Source: an uncultured Burkholderiales bacterium (GTDB taxonomy: Bacteria > Pseudomonadota > Gammaproteobacteria > Burkholderiales > Burkholderiaceae_D). Taken from it: a DNA stretch of 8,942 nt. Positions 1 to 8,555 of the stretch are shown here, one piece after another (positions within the stretch are counted from its first letter, which is position 1; every line of letters starts with the position of its first letter). Location: positions 1-8,942 of the forward strand of contig CAIVDH010000323.1 of assembly GCA_903904635.1 (NCBI GenBank), in the 5' to 3' direction. Position numbers and translations under genes: made by a program. Below the pieces are notes generated by a model. It saw nothing but the letters and a program-made list of their open reading frames with translations. It was not told where the DNA came from and made no database searches.

Positions 1-589
1 AAGCTCCATGGTGCCAACCTTGCAAATTGGTGATCTGATACTGGTCAATAAATTCACCTATGGCATACGGCTGCCAATTGGTAGTCAAAAAATTATAAAT
101 ATTAACAATCCTAAACGCGGCGATGTAATGGTGTTTAAATTCCCTAAAGACGTATCGCTGGACTACATAAAACGTGTGGTCGGCGTACCGGGAGATAAGA
201 TCGTGTACAAAAATAAGCGCTTGAGTGTTAACGGTGTTGAGCTGGCGTATCAAAAGCTGCCTGACTACCTTGATGAGGAGCGTCTGACCTATTTTTCTCA
301 ATATCGGGAAACTATGGATCAGCGAACACACGGCATATTGAATGACGATAGAAGTCCTTCTTATGTGCCTAGCCCGGATGCTTTTCCTCAGCATGAATTA
401 TGTTCTTACAACCTTGAAGGATTTGCCTGCACCGTACCGGAAGGGCACTACTTCATGATGGGCGATAATCGAGACAACAGTCTGGATTCACGTTATTGGG
501 GTTTTGTCCCAGATAAAAATATTGTCGGAAAGGCATTTTTTGTATGGATGAATCTTGGTAACTTAAAACGCATCGGTGGCTTTGACTAA
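1..589 (+). CDS. lepB: Signal peptidase I (leader peptidase), 5' end missing
   Basis: Inner-membrane serine protease that removes signal peptides from exported pre-proteins on the periplasmic face. The gene is cut by the window start: the frame is open from base 2 and reads Ser-Ser-Met-Val-Pro-Thr-Leu. The Ser codon at 5-7 corresponds to the catalytic Ser of the family box (S/G)SMxPTL. The ATG at 8 is therefore the residue after the nucleophile, not a start. The catalytic Lys lies in YIKRVVG (AAA at 170-172). The C-terminal signature GDNRDNSLDSRYWGFVP and the ending RIGGFD match E. coli LepB. The N-terminal membrane segments lie upstream, outside the window. Two Cys (residues 132 and 141 counting the Met at 8 as 1) sit just before the GDNRDNS box; whether they form a disulfide is unknown. 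Stop TAA at 587-589. Identity is very secure. Confidence 0.97.
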   Translation, partial: SSMVPTLQIGDLILVNKFTYGIRLPIGSQKIININNPKRGDVMVFKFPKDVSLDYIKRVVGVPGDKIVYKNKRLSVNGVELAYQKLPDYLDEERLTYFSQYRETMDQRTHGILNDDRSPSYVPSPDAFPQHELCSYNLEGFACTVPEGHYFMMGDNRDNSLDSRYWGFVPDKNIVGKAFFVWMNLGNLKRIGGFD

Positions 590-608
590 AGAAATTTTTA
601 GCGACTTG

Positions 609-1013
609 ATGAGTCAAAAAATGCGTATGCGATCTAAATCTGTGGAATCGGCGCAAAACGGTTTTTCACTAACCGGTTTTCTTAGTAGCATCGTAATAAT
701 TGTTGTGGCTGGTTTGCTGATCCTGCGAATAGCACCAGGAGTAGTGGAATACTGGGCTATAGGAAGAGCAGTGTCAGCAGCTAAAGTGATGGCTAAAACT
801 CCCGCTGAACTCAGGGCAAGTTTTAATAAAATTTTAGCTGCCGGTAATATTGACGTGATAGAAGGAAAAAATCTGGAAATCACGGGTATTGGCGACGATA
901 TGCAAGTCAGTTTTGCCTATCAGAAGAAAATTCACTTGGTTGGCCCTGCAAGTCTGGTAATTGATTACAAGAGTTCGACAGCGGCTGAAATATCAACTAA
1001 ATCTGACATATAA
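609..1013 (+). CDS. DUF4845 family single-span membrane protein
   Basis: Small protein of unknown function, typical of the lepB-rnc interval in beta-proteobacteria. It has a short basic N-terminus (RMRSKS), a motif NGFSLTGF, one hydrophobic segment at about residues 22-43, then a soluble domain of about 90 residues. The pattern ends in [22 protein letters not shown], which resembles DUF4845 proteins as I remember them. Topology is inferred as N-in with the C-terminal domain in the periplasm. The start is uncertain. The frame opens at GTG 576 (145 aa, overlapping the end of lepB by 14 bp), with ATGs at 609, 621 and 627. I chose 609 (134 aa) because it avoids the overlap and fits the usual length, but none of these starts has a convincing Shine-Dalgarno sequence. 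The GFSLTGF stretch resembles a type IV prepilin N-terminus lacking the usual Glu at +5. Function is unknown; the family call rests on context and sequence pattern. Confidence 0.85.
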   Translation: MSQKMRMRSKSVESAQNGFSLTGFLSSIVIIVVAGLLILRIAPGVVEYWAIGRAVSAAKVMAKTPAELRASFNKILAAGNIDVIEGKNLEITGIGDDMQVSFAYQKKIHLVGPASLVIDYKSSTAAEISTKSDI

Positions 1014-1030
1014 AGAGATTGCCTTTCAAA

Positions 1031-2020
1031 ATGGGATCAAAGGCGTTAGAAATTCGTATAGGTTACACATTTAAAAATGCTGAATTACTGCAGCAGGCTT
1101 TGACGCATCGTAGTCATAATATCGACCACAACGAGCGGCTCGAATTCCTCGGTGACTCAGTATTAAACTGCGTCGTTGCTGCCATGCTTTTCGAGCGTTA
1201 CAACAGCATCGACGAGGGTGATCTGTCACGATTGCGAGCAAACCTGGTTAAGCAACAATCATTGTATGAAATTGCACAAAGTATCGATCTTTCTCAGTAT
1301 CTGAGGCTCGGTGAGGGCGAATTGAAATCTGGTGGTTTCCGTCGACCTTCCATACTTGCTGACACATTAGAAGCCTTATTTGGTGCAATATTCCTTGATA
1401 CTGGCTTTAATTCTGCGCAAGAAATCATTCGCTCTTTGTACGTCTCTGCACTAGAGACTGTAGATCCAAAATCCTTGGGCAAAGACGCCAAGACTTTGTT
1501 GCAGGAATATTTGCAAGGCAAAAAAATCGCTCTGCCGCAGTACAACGTAATTGCTACGCATGGTGCAGCACACAGCCAGGAATTCGAAGTCGAATGTCTG
1601 GTGCCTAAGCTTGACATTCAAGTCTTTGGCGGCGGTGGTAGTCGTCGTGCGGCCGAACAGGATGCAGCCAAGCATGCTCTTGATGCCGTTCAGCTTGCCT
1701 TGATCAAGACACCTGCAGGTACAAAAAAACCCAAGCCGCGCACCACTCAACTAAAACTAGCTGGTATTGCCACCATACAGCCAGACGCGCGACTTGATGA
1801 TGTCAAGCCTGCAAAGAGCATCAGCAAATCTGAGCCCAATAAAACACTCAAACCCGAGTCTAAAAGATCTGACAAAACAGATTCTGGTGATCTCGTAGAA
1901 ATGAACAAGCCCATGCAAAAAAATATGAATGTAAAAAAATCTGAGCAAGCCAGTGATCTTTTGTCTGAAGCAGAAGAGAAAAATAATGGTATCAAAGTCA
2001 ATCAAAGCAAATCAGCATGA
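1031..2020 (+). CDS. rnc: Ribonuclease III with long C-terminal tail
   Basis: Double-strand-specific endoribonuclease that processes 30S pre-rRNA and structured mRNAs as a Mg2+-dependent homodimer. The signature [10 protein letters not shown] spans residues 34-43. Catalytic and metal residues are expected at E35, E38, D42, D111 and E114 (in [10 protein letters not shown]), matching E38/E41/D45/D114/E117 of E. coli. A dsRNA-binding domain covers about 152-223, ending in [13 protein letters not shown]. The family is normally about 225 residues; this protein has 329, with a Lys/Ser/Asp-rich, apparently disordered tail from about 225. Several Burkholderiales also carry extended RNase III proteins. 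An in-frame TTG at 1019 exists, but ATG 1031 places GYTFKN at the usual distance from the N-terminus; a purine-rich AAAGAGA (1012-1018) lies upstream at rather long spacing. The stop overlaps the era start (ATGA, 2017-2020), suggesting translational coupling. Confidence 0.96.
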   Translation: MGSKALEIRIGYTFKNAELLQQALTHRSHNIDHNERLEFLGDSVLNCVVAAMLFERYNSIDEGDLSRLRANLVKQQSLYEIAQSIDLSQYLRLGEGELKSGGFRRPSILADTLEALFGAIFLDTGFNSAQEIIRSLYVSALETVDPKSLGKDAKTLLQEYLQGKKIALPQYNVIATHGAAHSQEFEVECLVPKLDIQVFGGGGSRRAAEQDAAKHALDAVQLALIKTPAGTKKPKPRTTQLKLAGIATIQPDARLDDVKPAKSISKSEPNKTLKPESKRSDKTDSGDLVEMNKPMQKNMNVKKSEQASDLLSEAEEKNNGIKVNQSKSA

Positions 2021-2919
2021 CACCAGCTTTGAACGCTGAAAATTTCAGATGTGGTTACATCGCCATCATTGGCCGACCCAACGTTGGTAAATCAACCTTG
2101 ATGAACGCCTTAATTGGTGCCAAGGTCAGCATCACATCGCGTAAAGCACAAACGACGCGTCATCGCATCATAGGCATACAAACCCGGGCTGATGCGCAGT
2201 TCATTTACACCGATACGCCCGGCTTTCAGACACGTCATAACAACGTTTTAAACAAAACCTTAAACCGTACCGTCACCAATACATTGATCTCCTGTGATGC
2301 CGTGCTTTACGTCGTTGAGGCGGGACATTTTGACGAAGCTGATCAGCAAGTACTGGCTCTCTTGCCAAGAAATGTACCTGCGATTTTGGTGATTAATAAA
2401 TCAGACAAGATAAAAGACAAAGCGCAGCTCATGCCTTTTGCGCAAAAAGTCGCAGCACTACATGAATTTGCAGCCATCGTTCCGGTTTCGGCGCGTCAGC
2501 GTTTTCAGTTAGATCGCCTTGAGGCAGAAATACGCACCCACCTGCCGGAAAACGAAGCCGTCTTTGGTGAGGATGACATAACCGACCGTAGTGAAAAATT
2601 TCTTGCTACCGAAATCGTCCGTGAAAAAGTCTTTCGTTATGTCGGCGATGAATTGCCCTATACCAGTACCGTAGTCATGGAAAAGTTTGAGCAGGAAGGA
2701 CAACTGCGCCGCATTTTTGTTGCCATACTGGTCGAGCGTGATTCACATAAATCCATGGTTATCGGACAAAAAGGTGCACGCCTGAAAGACATCTCCACCG
2801 AATCAAGGCTGGATATGGAAAAACTTTTCGGTGGTCCGGTTTATCTTGAAATCTGGGTCAAGGTCAAATCCGGCTGGGCCGATAACGAAGCCGGCCTGCG
2901 GGCCTACGGCTACGAATAA
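2017..2919 (+). CDS. era: GTPase Era (16S rRNA / 30S assembly factor)
   Basis: Essential Ras-like GTPase that binds the 3' end of 16S rRNA and assists 30S subunit maturation; it acts in the cytoplasm or at the inner membrane face. At 300 residues it has the standard family length. The G domain shows G1 GRPNVGKST (19-27), the switch region [12 protein letters not shown] (40-51), G3 DTPG (66-69), G4 NKSD (127-130) and G5 VSAR (157-160). The C-terminal KH domain carries the RNA-binding loop [12 protein letters not shown] (248-259, GxxG at 250-253). The protein ends in [14 protein letters not shown], typical of the family. G4 is NKSD instead of the commoner NKxD variants with a hydrophobic third residue; I recall this from Oxalobacteraceae relatives. 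The ATG overlaps the rnc stop by four bases. RNase III and Era both act on pre-16S rRNA, which fits the pairing. Confidence 0.98.
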   Translation: MTPALNAENFRCGYIAIIGRPNVGKSTLMNALIGAKVSITSRKAQTTRHRIIGIQTRADAQFIYTDTPGFQTRHNNVLNKTLNRTVTNTLISCDAVLYVVEAGHFDEADQQVLALLPRNVPAILVINKSDKIKDKAQLMPFAQKVAALHEFAAIVPVSARQRFQLDRLEAEIRTHLPENEAVFGEDDITDRSEKFLATEIVREKVFRYVGDELPYTSTVVMEKFEQEGQLRRIFVAILVERDSHKSMVIGQKGARLKDISTESRLDMEKLFGGPVYLEIWVKVKSGWADNEAGLRAYGYE

Positions 2920-2929
2920 GCGTGCTGCC

Positions 2930-3718
2930 ATGAGCGTGACTGCGCCCGCTGAAAAAATTGCAGCGCCATCGCGTGCAATCAATGCCCAGAGCAAATCACC
3001 TGAGCGCGAACATCGCGTGCTTAATCAGCCTGGGTTTGTATTGCACAGCTACCCGTATAAAGAAACCAGCTTAATCATTAATGTTTTTACGCGTGATTAC
3101 GGCATCGTCGCTTTAGTTGCCAAGGGTGCAAAACGCCCGCATTCACAATTGCGCGGTGCATTACAAACATTTCAGCCATTGCAGTTGAGCTGGAGCGGCA
3201 AATCTGAAGTGCGTACATTGACAGGCGCTGAATGGGTAGGTGGTCTTTTGCCGCTGGAGCGATCTGCGCTGTTGTGTGGCTTCTATCTCAATGAATTATT
3301 GGTAAAGTTATTGGGTCGTGATGATCCGCATCCGGCATTATTTGATTCGTATGTGGTCGCCTTGAATCAACTCGCGCACGATGAGCCGCCAGCCATCGTG
3401 CTGCGCAAATTTGAGCTCGCCTTGCTCAAAGAAACTGGTGTCATCGGCAGCCTCATCACGTGTGCCGACAAACACCAACCGGTAGAGCCTGATCAGCAAT
3501 ATGTATTTGATCCTGAGCGCGGCCCGCGTCTGGCATTTGCCAGCGATACCACACCAGTAGTCGCGGGTAAAACCCTGCTCGACATGGCGGCTGAAGATTA
3601 TCGTGACGCTACCACACAAAGCCAAAGCAAATTTTTAATGCGCTATTTGCTGACGCATCATCTCGGTGGCGTGCCCTTGAATACCAGACAAATTTTGATT
3701 GATTTATTACAGCTATAA
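2930..3718 (+). CDS. recO: DNA repair protein RecO
   Basis: Recombination mediator of the RecFOR pathway. It binds SSB and single-stranded DNA, anneals complementary strands and, with RecR, loads RecA at gaps. The 262-residue protein has an N-terminal OB-fold (about residues 28-105, starting [17 protein letters not shown] and including AKGAKRP). A helical C-terminal domain follows ([19 protein letters not shown], then [13 protein letters not shown]). The region where some RecO proteins carry a four-Cys zinc finger has a single Cys (ITCADKH), as in non-zinc RecO of the E. coli type. About 27 residues precede the OB-fold and look unstructured. The frame is open further upstream into era, but ATG 2930, 10 bp after the era stop, is the natural start. 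No clear Shine-Dalgarno is visible, so translation may be coupled to era. Confidence 0.96.
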   Translation: MSVTAPAEKIAAPSRAINAQSKSPEREHRVLNQPGFVLHSYPYKETSLIINVFTRDYGIVALVAKGAKRPHSQLRGALQTFQPLQLSWSGKSEVRTLTGAEWVGGLLPLERSALLCGFYLNELLVKLLGRDDPHPALFDSYVVALNQLAHDEPPAIVLRKFELALLKETGVIGSLITCADKHQPVEPDQQYVFDPERGPRLAFASDTTPVVAGKTLLDMAAEDYRDATTQSQSKFLMRYLLTHHLGGVPLNTRQILIDLLQL

Positions 3719-3740
3719 ATTACCCACATTAATTTTTCCT

Positions 3741-4508
3741 ATGAGCTTTCTGCAACCTACGCAGTCCAGTCTTGATCTGGGCATCAATATCGATCACGTG
3801 GCCACATTGCGCAACGCACGTGGCACCACCTATCCTGACCCGATACAGGCAGCGTTGCTGGCTGAGCAGGCAGGCGCAGACGCAATTACGCTGCATTTGC
3901 GCGAAGACCGTCGTCATATCAAAGATGCAGATGTTGAAGCAATACGCCCCCTGATCACCACCCGTATGAATCTGGAATCAGCCGTCACAGCGGAAATGCT
4001 GGATTTCGCCTGCCGCATACGGCCGCACGATGTCTGCCTGGTGCCTGAGCGCCGCGAAGAAGTCACCACCGAGGGCGGGTTGGATGTCGTTCGCTATTTT
4101 TCGCAAGTCCGCGCAGCGGTGCAGCAACTACAGCAGCAAAACATACGCGTTTCATTATTCATTGATGCCGACAGCGAGCAAATCGCCGCAGCCGCCGAAG
4201 CGGGCGCACCAGTCATAGAATTACATACCGGCCGCTATGCCGATGCCCATGATCAGGCAATGCAAAATAAAGAATATGAACGTATCGCACTGGGTGCTGA
4301 AACTGGCATACGCCATGGACTTAAAGTTAATGCCGGTCACGGCCTGCATTACACCAATGTACAAGCCATCGCTGCGATGCCAGATATCACCGAATTAAAC
4401 ATCGGCCATGCCATCGTTGCCCATGCCGTATTTGTGGGCTGGCAAAATGCCGTGCGTGAAATGAAAGCCATCATGATCAAATCACGCAACCTGGCGAGTC
4501 ACACATGA
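3741..4508 (+). CDS. pdxJ: Pyridoxine 5'-phosphate synthase
   Basis: Last ring-closing enzyme of DXP-dependent vitamin B6 synthesis: it condenses 3-amino-2-oxopropyl phosphate with 1-deoxy-D-xylulose 5-phosphate to pyridoxine 5'-phosphate. The protein is a 255-residue TIM barrel of the octameric PdxJ family. Highly conserved blocks are [16 protein letters not shown] (14-29), [10 protein letters not shown] (51-60), RMNLE (75-79), [16 protein letters not shown] (100-115), SLFIDAD (138-144) and [12 protein letters not shown] (196-207). Catalytic residues by alignment with E. coli are H52, E79 and H200 (E. coli H45, E72, H193). The frame opens upstream inside recO (TTG 3699), but ATG 3741, 22 bp after the recO stop, gives the normal length. 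The TGA stop overlaps the acpS start (ATGA). The cofactor it supplies, PLP, has no obvious functional link to the neighbours; this is conserved synteny. Confidence 0.98.
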   Translation: MSFLQPTQSSLDLGINIDHVATLRNARGTTYPDPIQAALLAEQAGADAITLHLREDRRHIKDADVEAIRPLITTRMNLESAVTAEMLDFACRIRPHDVCLVPERREEVTTEGGLDVVRYFSQVRAAVQQLQQQNIRVSLFIDADSEQIAAAAEAGAPVIELHTGRYADAHDQAMQNKEYERIALGAETGIRHGLKVNAGHGLHYTNVQAIAAMPDITELNIGHAIVAHAVFVGWQNAVREMKAIMIKSRNLASHT

Positions 4509-4897
4509 TTTTCGGCATAGGAACCGACATCTTGCGCATAGACCGTATCGCGCAAACTATCGGTCGGCGTGGTGAGCGCTTTGCTGAAAAAATTCTGGGT
4601 CCGCAGGAGCTGGAAAAATACCATCGCCGCAAAGCCAAAGTAGAGACACGCGGATTACAATTTTTAGCTACACGCTTTGCAGCCAAAGAAGCGTTTTCCA
4701 AAGCCATAGGCCTGGGCATGCGTATGCCCATGACCTGGCGTGCCATGCAAGTCTTAAACGCACCGAGCGGCAAACCTATCGTCGTCACCAGCGGCGCCCT
4801 GACGGATTTTATGCATCAGCATGGCTTGAGTGCACACGTCACAATAACGGATGAAGCCGAATACGCAGTCGCCTTCGTCGTCGTGGAGAAAATATGA
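4505..4897 (+). CDS. acpS: Holo-[acyl-carrier-protein] synthase
   Basis: Transfers 4'-phosphopantetheine from coenzyme A to the conserved Ser of apo-acyl carrier protein, activating it for fatty-acid and phospholipid synthesis. At 130 residues it is typical of trimeric AcpS-type phosphopantetheinyl transferases. Magnesium ligands are expected at D8 (in IFGIGTDIL) and E62 (in [11 protein letters not shown]), equivalent to D9 and E58 of E. coli. The C-terminal strand [16 protein letters not shown] is also family-typical. The ATG overlaps the pdxJ stop and the TGA overlaps the nagZ ATG, so the gene sits in a run of two ATGA junctions and is probably translationally coupled on both sides. The pdxJ-acpS pairing is also seen in E. 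coli. Confidence 0.97.
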   Translation: MIFGIGTDILRIDRIAQTIGRRGERFAEKILGPQELEKYHRRKAKVETRGLQFLATRFAAKEAFSKAIGLGMRMPMTWRAMQVLNAPSGKPIVVTSGALTDFMHQHGLSAHVTITDEAEYAVAFVVVEKI

Positions 4898-5943
4898 AGT
4901 ATTTCGATGTAACTGCAAAACCCTTAGGCCCAGTCATGCTTGACGTCGCTGGCACCATGCTGGATGAAGATGATCTGCGGCGCATATGTCATCCGCAAAC
5001 GGGGGGCATCATTTTGTTTGCACGCAATTACGCAAACCGTAAACAACTCGTCAATCTATGCGACATCATACATACGGCCAGGCCCGGCATATTGATCGCG
5101 GTGGATCATGAAGGTGGTCGTGTGCAGCGTTTTCGCGCAGATGGATTTACCCGCTTGCCTGCAATGCGTGCACTCGGTGAACTCTGGGACCGCGATGTAC
5201 TGGCCGCATGCAAGGCTGCGACGGCAGTAGGTTTTGTGCTGGCCGCCGAATTGCGTGCTTGTGGTGTGGATTTATCATTTACGCCAGTGCTTGATCTGGA
5301 CTACGGCGAATCCGGTGTAATTGGTGACCGATCTTTTCATCGTGATCCGCGCGTTGTGACCATGCTGGCAAAAAGCCTTAATCACGGTCTGGCGCTGGCA
5401 GGCATGGCAAATTGCGGCAAGCATTTCCCGGGACATGGATTTGTAAAGGCCGACTCACATACTGAAATACCAGTAGATGCGCGCGACCCAGAAGCAGTCA
5501 TCAAAGAAGATGCCGCACCTTATGACTGGCTGGGTATGAGCCTGACCGCAGTTATGCCGGCGCATGTAATTTATCCGGAATATGATACTCACCCGGCTGG
5601 TTTTTCAAAAAAATGGCTCACGCTATTGCGTAAGAAAATGGGATTTGAGGGCGTAATTTTTAGTGATGATTTATCCATGGAAGGCGCCAGCGTAGCCGGT
5701 GATGTCGTACAAGGTGCGCATGCTGCATTAGCTGCCGGCTGTGACATGGTCCTAATTTGTAATTCGCCTGAAAAAGCGGATCAATTGCTGGAAGGCCTGG
5801 ATCCATCGGTCAGTATTGATGCAGCCCGTTCTGCACAAAGACTGGCCAAACTCGTGCCCGTAACTAAGGCACTGGATTGGGACGCGCTACATAGCGATGT
5901 GCAATATCGCGCAGCAAAAAATCTGATCAAAACCCTGCGCTAA
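4894..5943 (+). CDS. nagZ: Beta-N-acetylhexosaminidase (peptidoglycan recycling)
   Basis: Cytoplasmic glycoside hydrolase family 3 enzyme that removes terminal GlcNAc from GlcNAc-anhydroMurNAc-peptides imported during wall turnover. Its product influences AmpR-type beta-lactamase control in species that have that system; no ampR or ampC is visible here. The protein has 349 residues (E. coli 341) and is a single TIM barrel without a signal peptide. Motifs are [12 protein letters not shown] (69-80), KHFPGHG (176-182) followed by DSH (187-189, the expected catalytic-dyad His at 189), and [11 protein letters not shown] (255-265) with D258 as the expected nucleophile. A good Shine-Dalgarno GGAG at 4885-4888 sits 5 nt before the ATG, inside the end of acpS. 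No convincing terminator follows; a weak hairpin overlaps the stop. Confidence 0.97.
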   Translation: MKYFDVTAKPLGPVMLDVAGTMLDEDDLRRICHPQTGGIILFARNYANRKQLVNLCDIIHTARPGILIAVDHEGGRVQRFRADGFTRLPAMRALGELWDRDVLAACKAATAVGFVLAAELRACGVDLSFTPVLDLDYGESGVIGDRSFHRDPRVVTMLAKSLNHGLALAGMANCGKHFPGHGFVKADSHTEIPVDARDPEAVIKEDAAPYDWLGMSLTAVMPAHVIYPEYDTHPAGFSKKWLTLLRKKMGFEGVIFSDDLSMEGASVAGDVVQGAHAALAAGCDMVLICNSPEKADQLLEGLDPSVSIDAARSAQRLAKLVPVTKALDWDALHSDVQYRAAKNLIKTLR

Positions 5944-5998
5944 AAAATTTATCTAGTGCGATGCCTATATTTTTTAAATTTACAGCGCATATAAGCAG

Positions 5999-7861
5999 AT
6001 GTCCGATACTGACATAACGCAGCCAGCTGATCCGCGGGCAGCCTTGCTCGCAGAAATAGGCAAGCTGCCGCATCTGCCAGGTGTATATCGGTATTTCGAT
6101 GCGCAAGACAAATTGCTTTATGTAGGCAAAGCGCGCGATCTTAAAAAGCGCGTCTCCAGTTATTTTCAAAAAACACTAGCCAGTCCGCGCACTACAATGA
6201 TGGTCGAACGCATAGTGCGACTTGAAACCACCGTTACGCGCAGCGAAGCCGAAGCGCTGATATTAGAAAATAATCTCATCAAGACCCAGCAGCCGCGTTT
6301 CAATATTTTATTCAGAGATGATAAATCCTATCCCTACCTGAAACTCTCGGATGGTGACTATCCGCGTATGGCTTATTACCGCGGCGCAGTCGATAAAAAA
6401 AATCAATATTTTGGTCCATTTCCCAGCGCATGGGCAGTTAAAGAATCCATGCAAATTCTACAAAAGATTTTTTTGCTGCGCACCTGTGAAGATTCCATCT
6501 TCAGTAACCGTAACCGGCCATGCCTGCTACATCAGATCAACCGGTGCAGCGCGCCATGCGTGAATTTAATCTCCGAAGAAGATTACGCAACTGATGTCAA
6601 TAATGCAGCGCAGTTTCTGCGTGGCCGTCAAACTGAGCTGATGAGCGCACTTGAAACAAAAATGCAGGCCTATGCGGTCGAGCTAAAATTCGAGCAGGCA
6701 GCAATGGTGCGCAACCAGATCACCGCACTATCGCGCGTACTACATCAGCAAACCATGGAAACCGGTGGTGACACCGATATCGATATCATCGCCGTCATCG
6801 TTCAAGGTGGGCGTGCCTGTGTCAATCTGGCGATGGTGCGGGGCGGACGTCATCTGGGTGATCGCGCGTATTTTCCTTTGCATGTTGATGGTGCATTAAC
6901 ATTAGACAGCACCATCGAAACCGAAGTGCTCAAAGCATTTCTGGCCCAGCACTACATAGAAAAATTCATACCTTCTACCCTGATATTGAATCTTGAGCTT
7001 GATGAACCAGAGTTGATGCTCGCGCTCATGGCACAGTGCGGGCATCGCATCAACCTACTATTTCAGCCACAAGGCCAGCGCCGGCAATGGCAGGAGATGG
7101 CAATCAAGGGTGCCGAACTTGCGCTGGCGCGTTTGCTCTCAGAGCAAGGCTCGCAACAAGCCCGCACCCGCGCACTGGTCGATACCTTGGGTCTGGATGT
7201 AGCAGACATAGAAGCATTGCGCATCGAATGCTTTGACATCAGCCATACCAGCGGCGAAGCCACCCAGGCATCTTGCGTCGTCTTTCATCATCACCAAATG
7301 CAAAACGGCGAATATCGCCGCTACAACATCACAGACATCACGCCGGGCGATGACTATGCTGCCATGCGTCAGGTACTTACCCGACGCTATGAAAAAGTCG
7401 CAAATGGTGAAGGCGTCATGCCCGAAATCGTATTGATAGACGGTGGCAAAGGTCAGGTTGAAGTTGCCCGTCAGGTGTTAGTCGAGCTTGGTCTTGATAT
7501 AGGTTTGATCGTAGGCGTAGCCAAAGGCGAAGGGCGCAAGGTCGGGCTGGAAACACTCATCTTTGCTGATGGTCGTGCAGAGCGCGAACTGGGTAAGGAA
7601 TCTGCTGCATTAATGCTGATTGCGCAGATACGCGACGAAGCCCATCGCTTTGCCATCACAGGCATGCGCGCCAAACGCGCCAAAGCCCGCCAGACCTCGC
7701 GACTGGAAGAAGTTGAGGGTATAGGTGCCAAGCGCCGCCAGAAACTCCTGGCGCGCTTTGGTGGCCTGCGCGGCGTAATCGACGCCAGCGTCGAAGAGCT
7801 GGCATCCGTTGATGGTATTTCACGTCAACTGGCTGAAGACATTTATCGCCAATTGCATTAA
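5999..7861 (+). CDS. uvrC: UvrABC excinuclease subunit C
   Basis: Dual-incision nuclease of nucleotide excision repair; it is recruited to the UvrB-damaged DNA complex and cuts 3' then 5' of the lesion. At 620 residues (E. coli 610) it is full length. The order is: GIY-YIG nuclease at about 24-105 (GVY 28-30, YVGKAR 41-46); four Cys C163, C175, C183 and C187, spaced like the E. coli cysteines proposed to bind a 4Fe-4S cluster; a UVR/UvrB-binding helical motif at about 212-245; and an RNase H-like 5'-incision domain with D413 (CFDISH), D451/D452 (GDDYAAM), D481 (LIDGGKGQ) and H549 (RDEAHRF). Tandem helix-hairpin-helix motifs occupy 570-620 ([14 protein letters not shown] and [13 protein letters not shown]). 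The start is ATG 5999 with weak ribosome-binding signals. The preceding 55-bp gap is AT-rich with a TATATT (5966-5971) but no matching -35, so a private promoter is possible but unproven. Confidence 0.98.
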   Translation: MSDTDITQPADPRAALLAEIGKLPHLPGVYRYFDAQDKLLYVGKARDLKKRVSSYFQKTLASPRTTMMVERIVRLETTVTRSEAEALILENNLIKTQQPRFNILFRDDKSYPYLKLSDGDYPRMAYYRGAVDKKNQYFGPFPSAWAVKESMQILQKIFLLRTCEDSIFSNRNRPCLLHQINRCSAPCVNLISEEDYATDVNNAAQFLRGRQTELMSALETKMQAYAVELKFEQAAMVRNQITALSRVLHQQTMETGGDTDIDIIAVIVQGGRACVNLAMVRGGRHLGDRAYFPLHVDGALTLDSTIETEVLKAFLAQHYIEKFIPSTLILNLELDEPELMLALMAQCGHRINLLFQPQGQRRQWQEMAIKGAELALARLLSEQGSQQARTRALVDTLGLDVADIEALRIECFDISHTSGEATQASCVVFHHHQMQNGEYRRYNITDITPGDDYAAMRQVLTRRYEKVANGEGVMPEIVLIDGGKGQVEVARQVLVELGLDIGLIVGVAKGEGRKVGLETLIFADGRAERELGKESAALMLIAQIRDEAHRFAITGMRAKRAKARQTSRLEEVEGIGAKRRQKLLARFGGLRGVIDASVEELASVDGISRQLAEDIYRQLH

Positions 7862-7912
7862 ATTAGGTGCTACAACCTGATAGTTAACATTCTCCTGACA
7901 AAAGCCCCCGTA

Positions 7913-8491
7913 ATGCCATTCAACATACCCATACTGCTAACCTGGTTGCGCGTAGCACTTATCCCCCTTGTGGTCGGCGTTTTTTTTCTGCCGCCCGATT
8001 GGCTCACACCACATGAGCAGGGCATTGCTTCCACCGTGATTTTTGTTGCGGCTGCCATTACCGACTGGTTTGACGGCTATCTGGCCAGACGCTGGGACGA
8101 AGTCTCTGCATTTGGCGCCTTTCTGGACCCTGTGGCAGACAAACTGATGGTGGCCGGTGCCTTGCTGCTGCTGGTACAGCTGGACCGAACCAACGCTGTC
8201 ATCGCCTTCATCATCATCGGCAGAGAAATCGCCATCAGCGCCCTCAGAGAATGGATGGCGCAAATCGGCGCATCTAAATCAGTAGCAGTCAGCTCGATTG
8301 GTAAAATCAAGACCGTGGCACAAATGGTGGCGATACCCATGCTGCTCTACGCCCATCCGCTTTTTGGGGTGATTGATACCTTGTATGCAGGTCAGCGCTT
8401 ATTGGAAATTGCGGCAGTGTTAACCATCTGGTCGATGTTTTATTATTTGCGTAAAGCCTGGCCCATGATCAGGGATCGCGCCGAAGATTGA
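7913..8491 (+). CDS. pgsA: CDP-diacylglycerol--glycerol-3-phosphate 3-phosphatidyltransferase
   Basis: Committed step of phosphatidylglycerol and cardiolipin synthesis: CDP-diacylglycerol plus sn-glycerol 3-phosphate gives phosphatidylglycerol phosphate and CMP, at the inner membrane. The 192-residue protein (E. coli 182) is very hydrophobic, with about six predicted spans (near residues 8-27, 38-52, 76-91, 95-110, 133-148 and 162-178). It contains a complete CDP-alcohol phosphatidyltransferase motif D(x)2DG(x)2AR(x)8G(x)3D(x)3D: D51, D54, G55, A58, R59, G68, D72 and D76. The N-terminal NIPILLTWLRVALIP is typical of PgsA, as opposed to phosphatidylserine synthase. The start ATG 7913 follows uvrC by 51 bp, with no strong Shine-Dalgarno. 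The gene lies between uvrC and a tRNA-Gly/Cys/Leu block, the same arrangement as in E. coli. Confidence 0.96.
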   Translation: MPFNIPILLTWLRVALIPLVVGVFFLPPDWLTPHEQGIASTVIFVAAAITDWFDGYLARRWDEVSAFGAFLDPVADKLMVAGALLLLVQLDRTNAVIAFIIIGREIAISALREWMAQIGASKSVAVSSIGKIKTVAQMVAIPMLLYAHPLFGVIDTLYAGQRLLEIAAVLTIWSMFYYLRKAWPMIRDRAED

Positions 8492-8540
8492 AAATGTTTT
8501 AATTGATTTTGTTGACAAAGGCTTGTTTCGGTTTATAATT
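8491..8540 (+). promoter_or_regulatory. Sigma70 promoter of tRNA-Gly
   Basis: Perfect -35 TTGACA at 8512-8517, a 16-bp spacer and perfect -10 TATAAT at 8534-8539. The 20 bp just upstream (8491-8510) is almost pure A/T and could act as an UP element. Transcription should begin near 8546, about 10 bp before the mature tRNA. The bases after the -10 (TCCGC) are C/G-rich, resembling the discriminator of stringently controlled stable-RNA promoters; that regulation is inferred, not shown. Confidence 0.88.
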
Positions 8541-8555
8541 CCGCTTCTGTTTTAC

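Noticed and set aside
1019..1030. TTG start for rnc four codons upstream
   Set aside because: The purine-rich stretch abuts the TTG too closely, and ATG 1031 matches the usual RNase III N-terminus better.
2831..2929. In-frame N-terminal extension of recO into era
   Set aside because: Family length and the position of the OB-fold favour ATG 2930 after the era stop; the extension is the out-of-frame coding of the Era C-terminus.
3699..3740. In-frame TTG extension of pdxJ
   Set aside because: It overlaps recO and adds 14 residues not found in PdxJ; ATG 3741 gives the normal length.
5937..5959. Possible terminator hairpin at the nagZ stop (GCGCTA/TAGTGC)
   Set aside because: Only six pairs with a G-T wobble, an 11-nt loop and no immediate T-run; too weak to call.
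7937..8340. Overlapping - strand open frames inside pgsA and other long antisense frames across the window
   Set aside because: They lie opposite genes with complete catalytic motifs, have no recognisable domains or start signals, and look like shadows.
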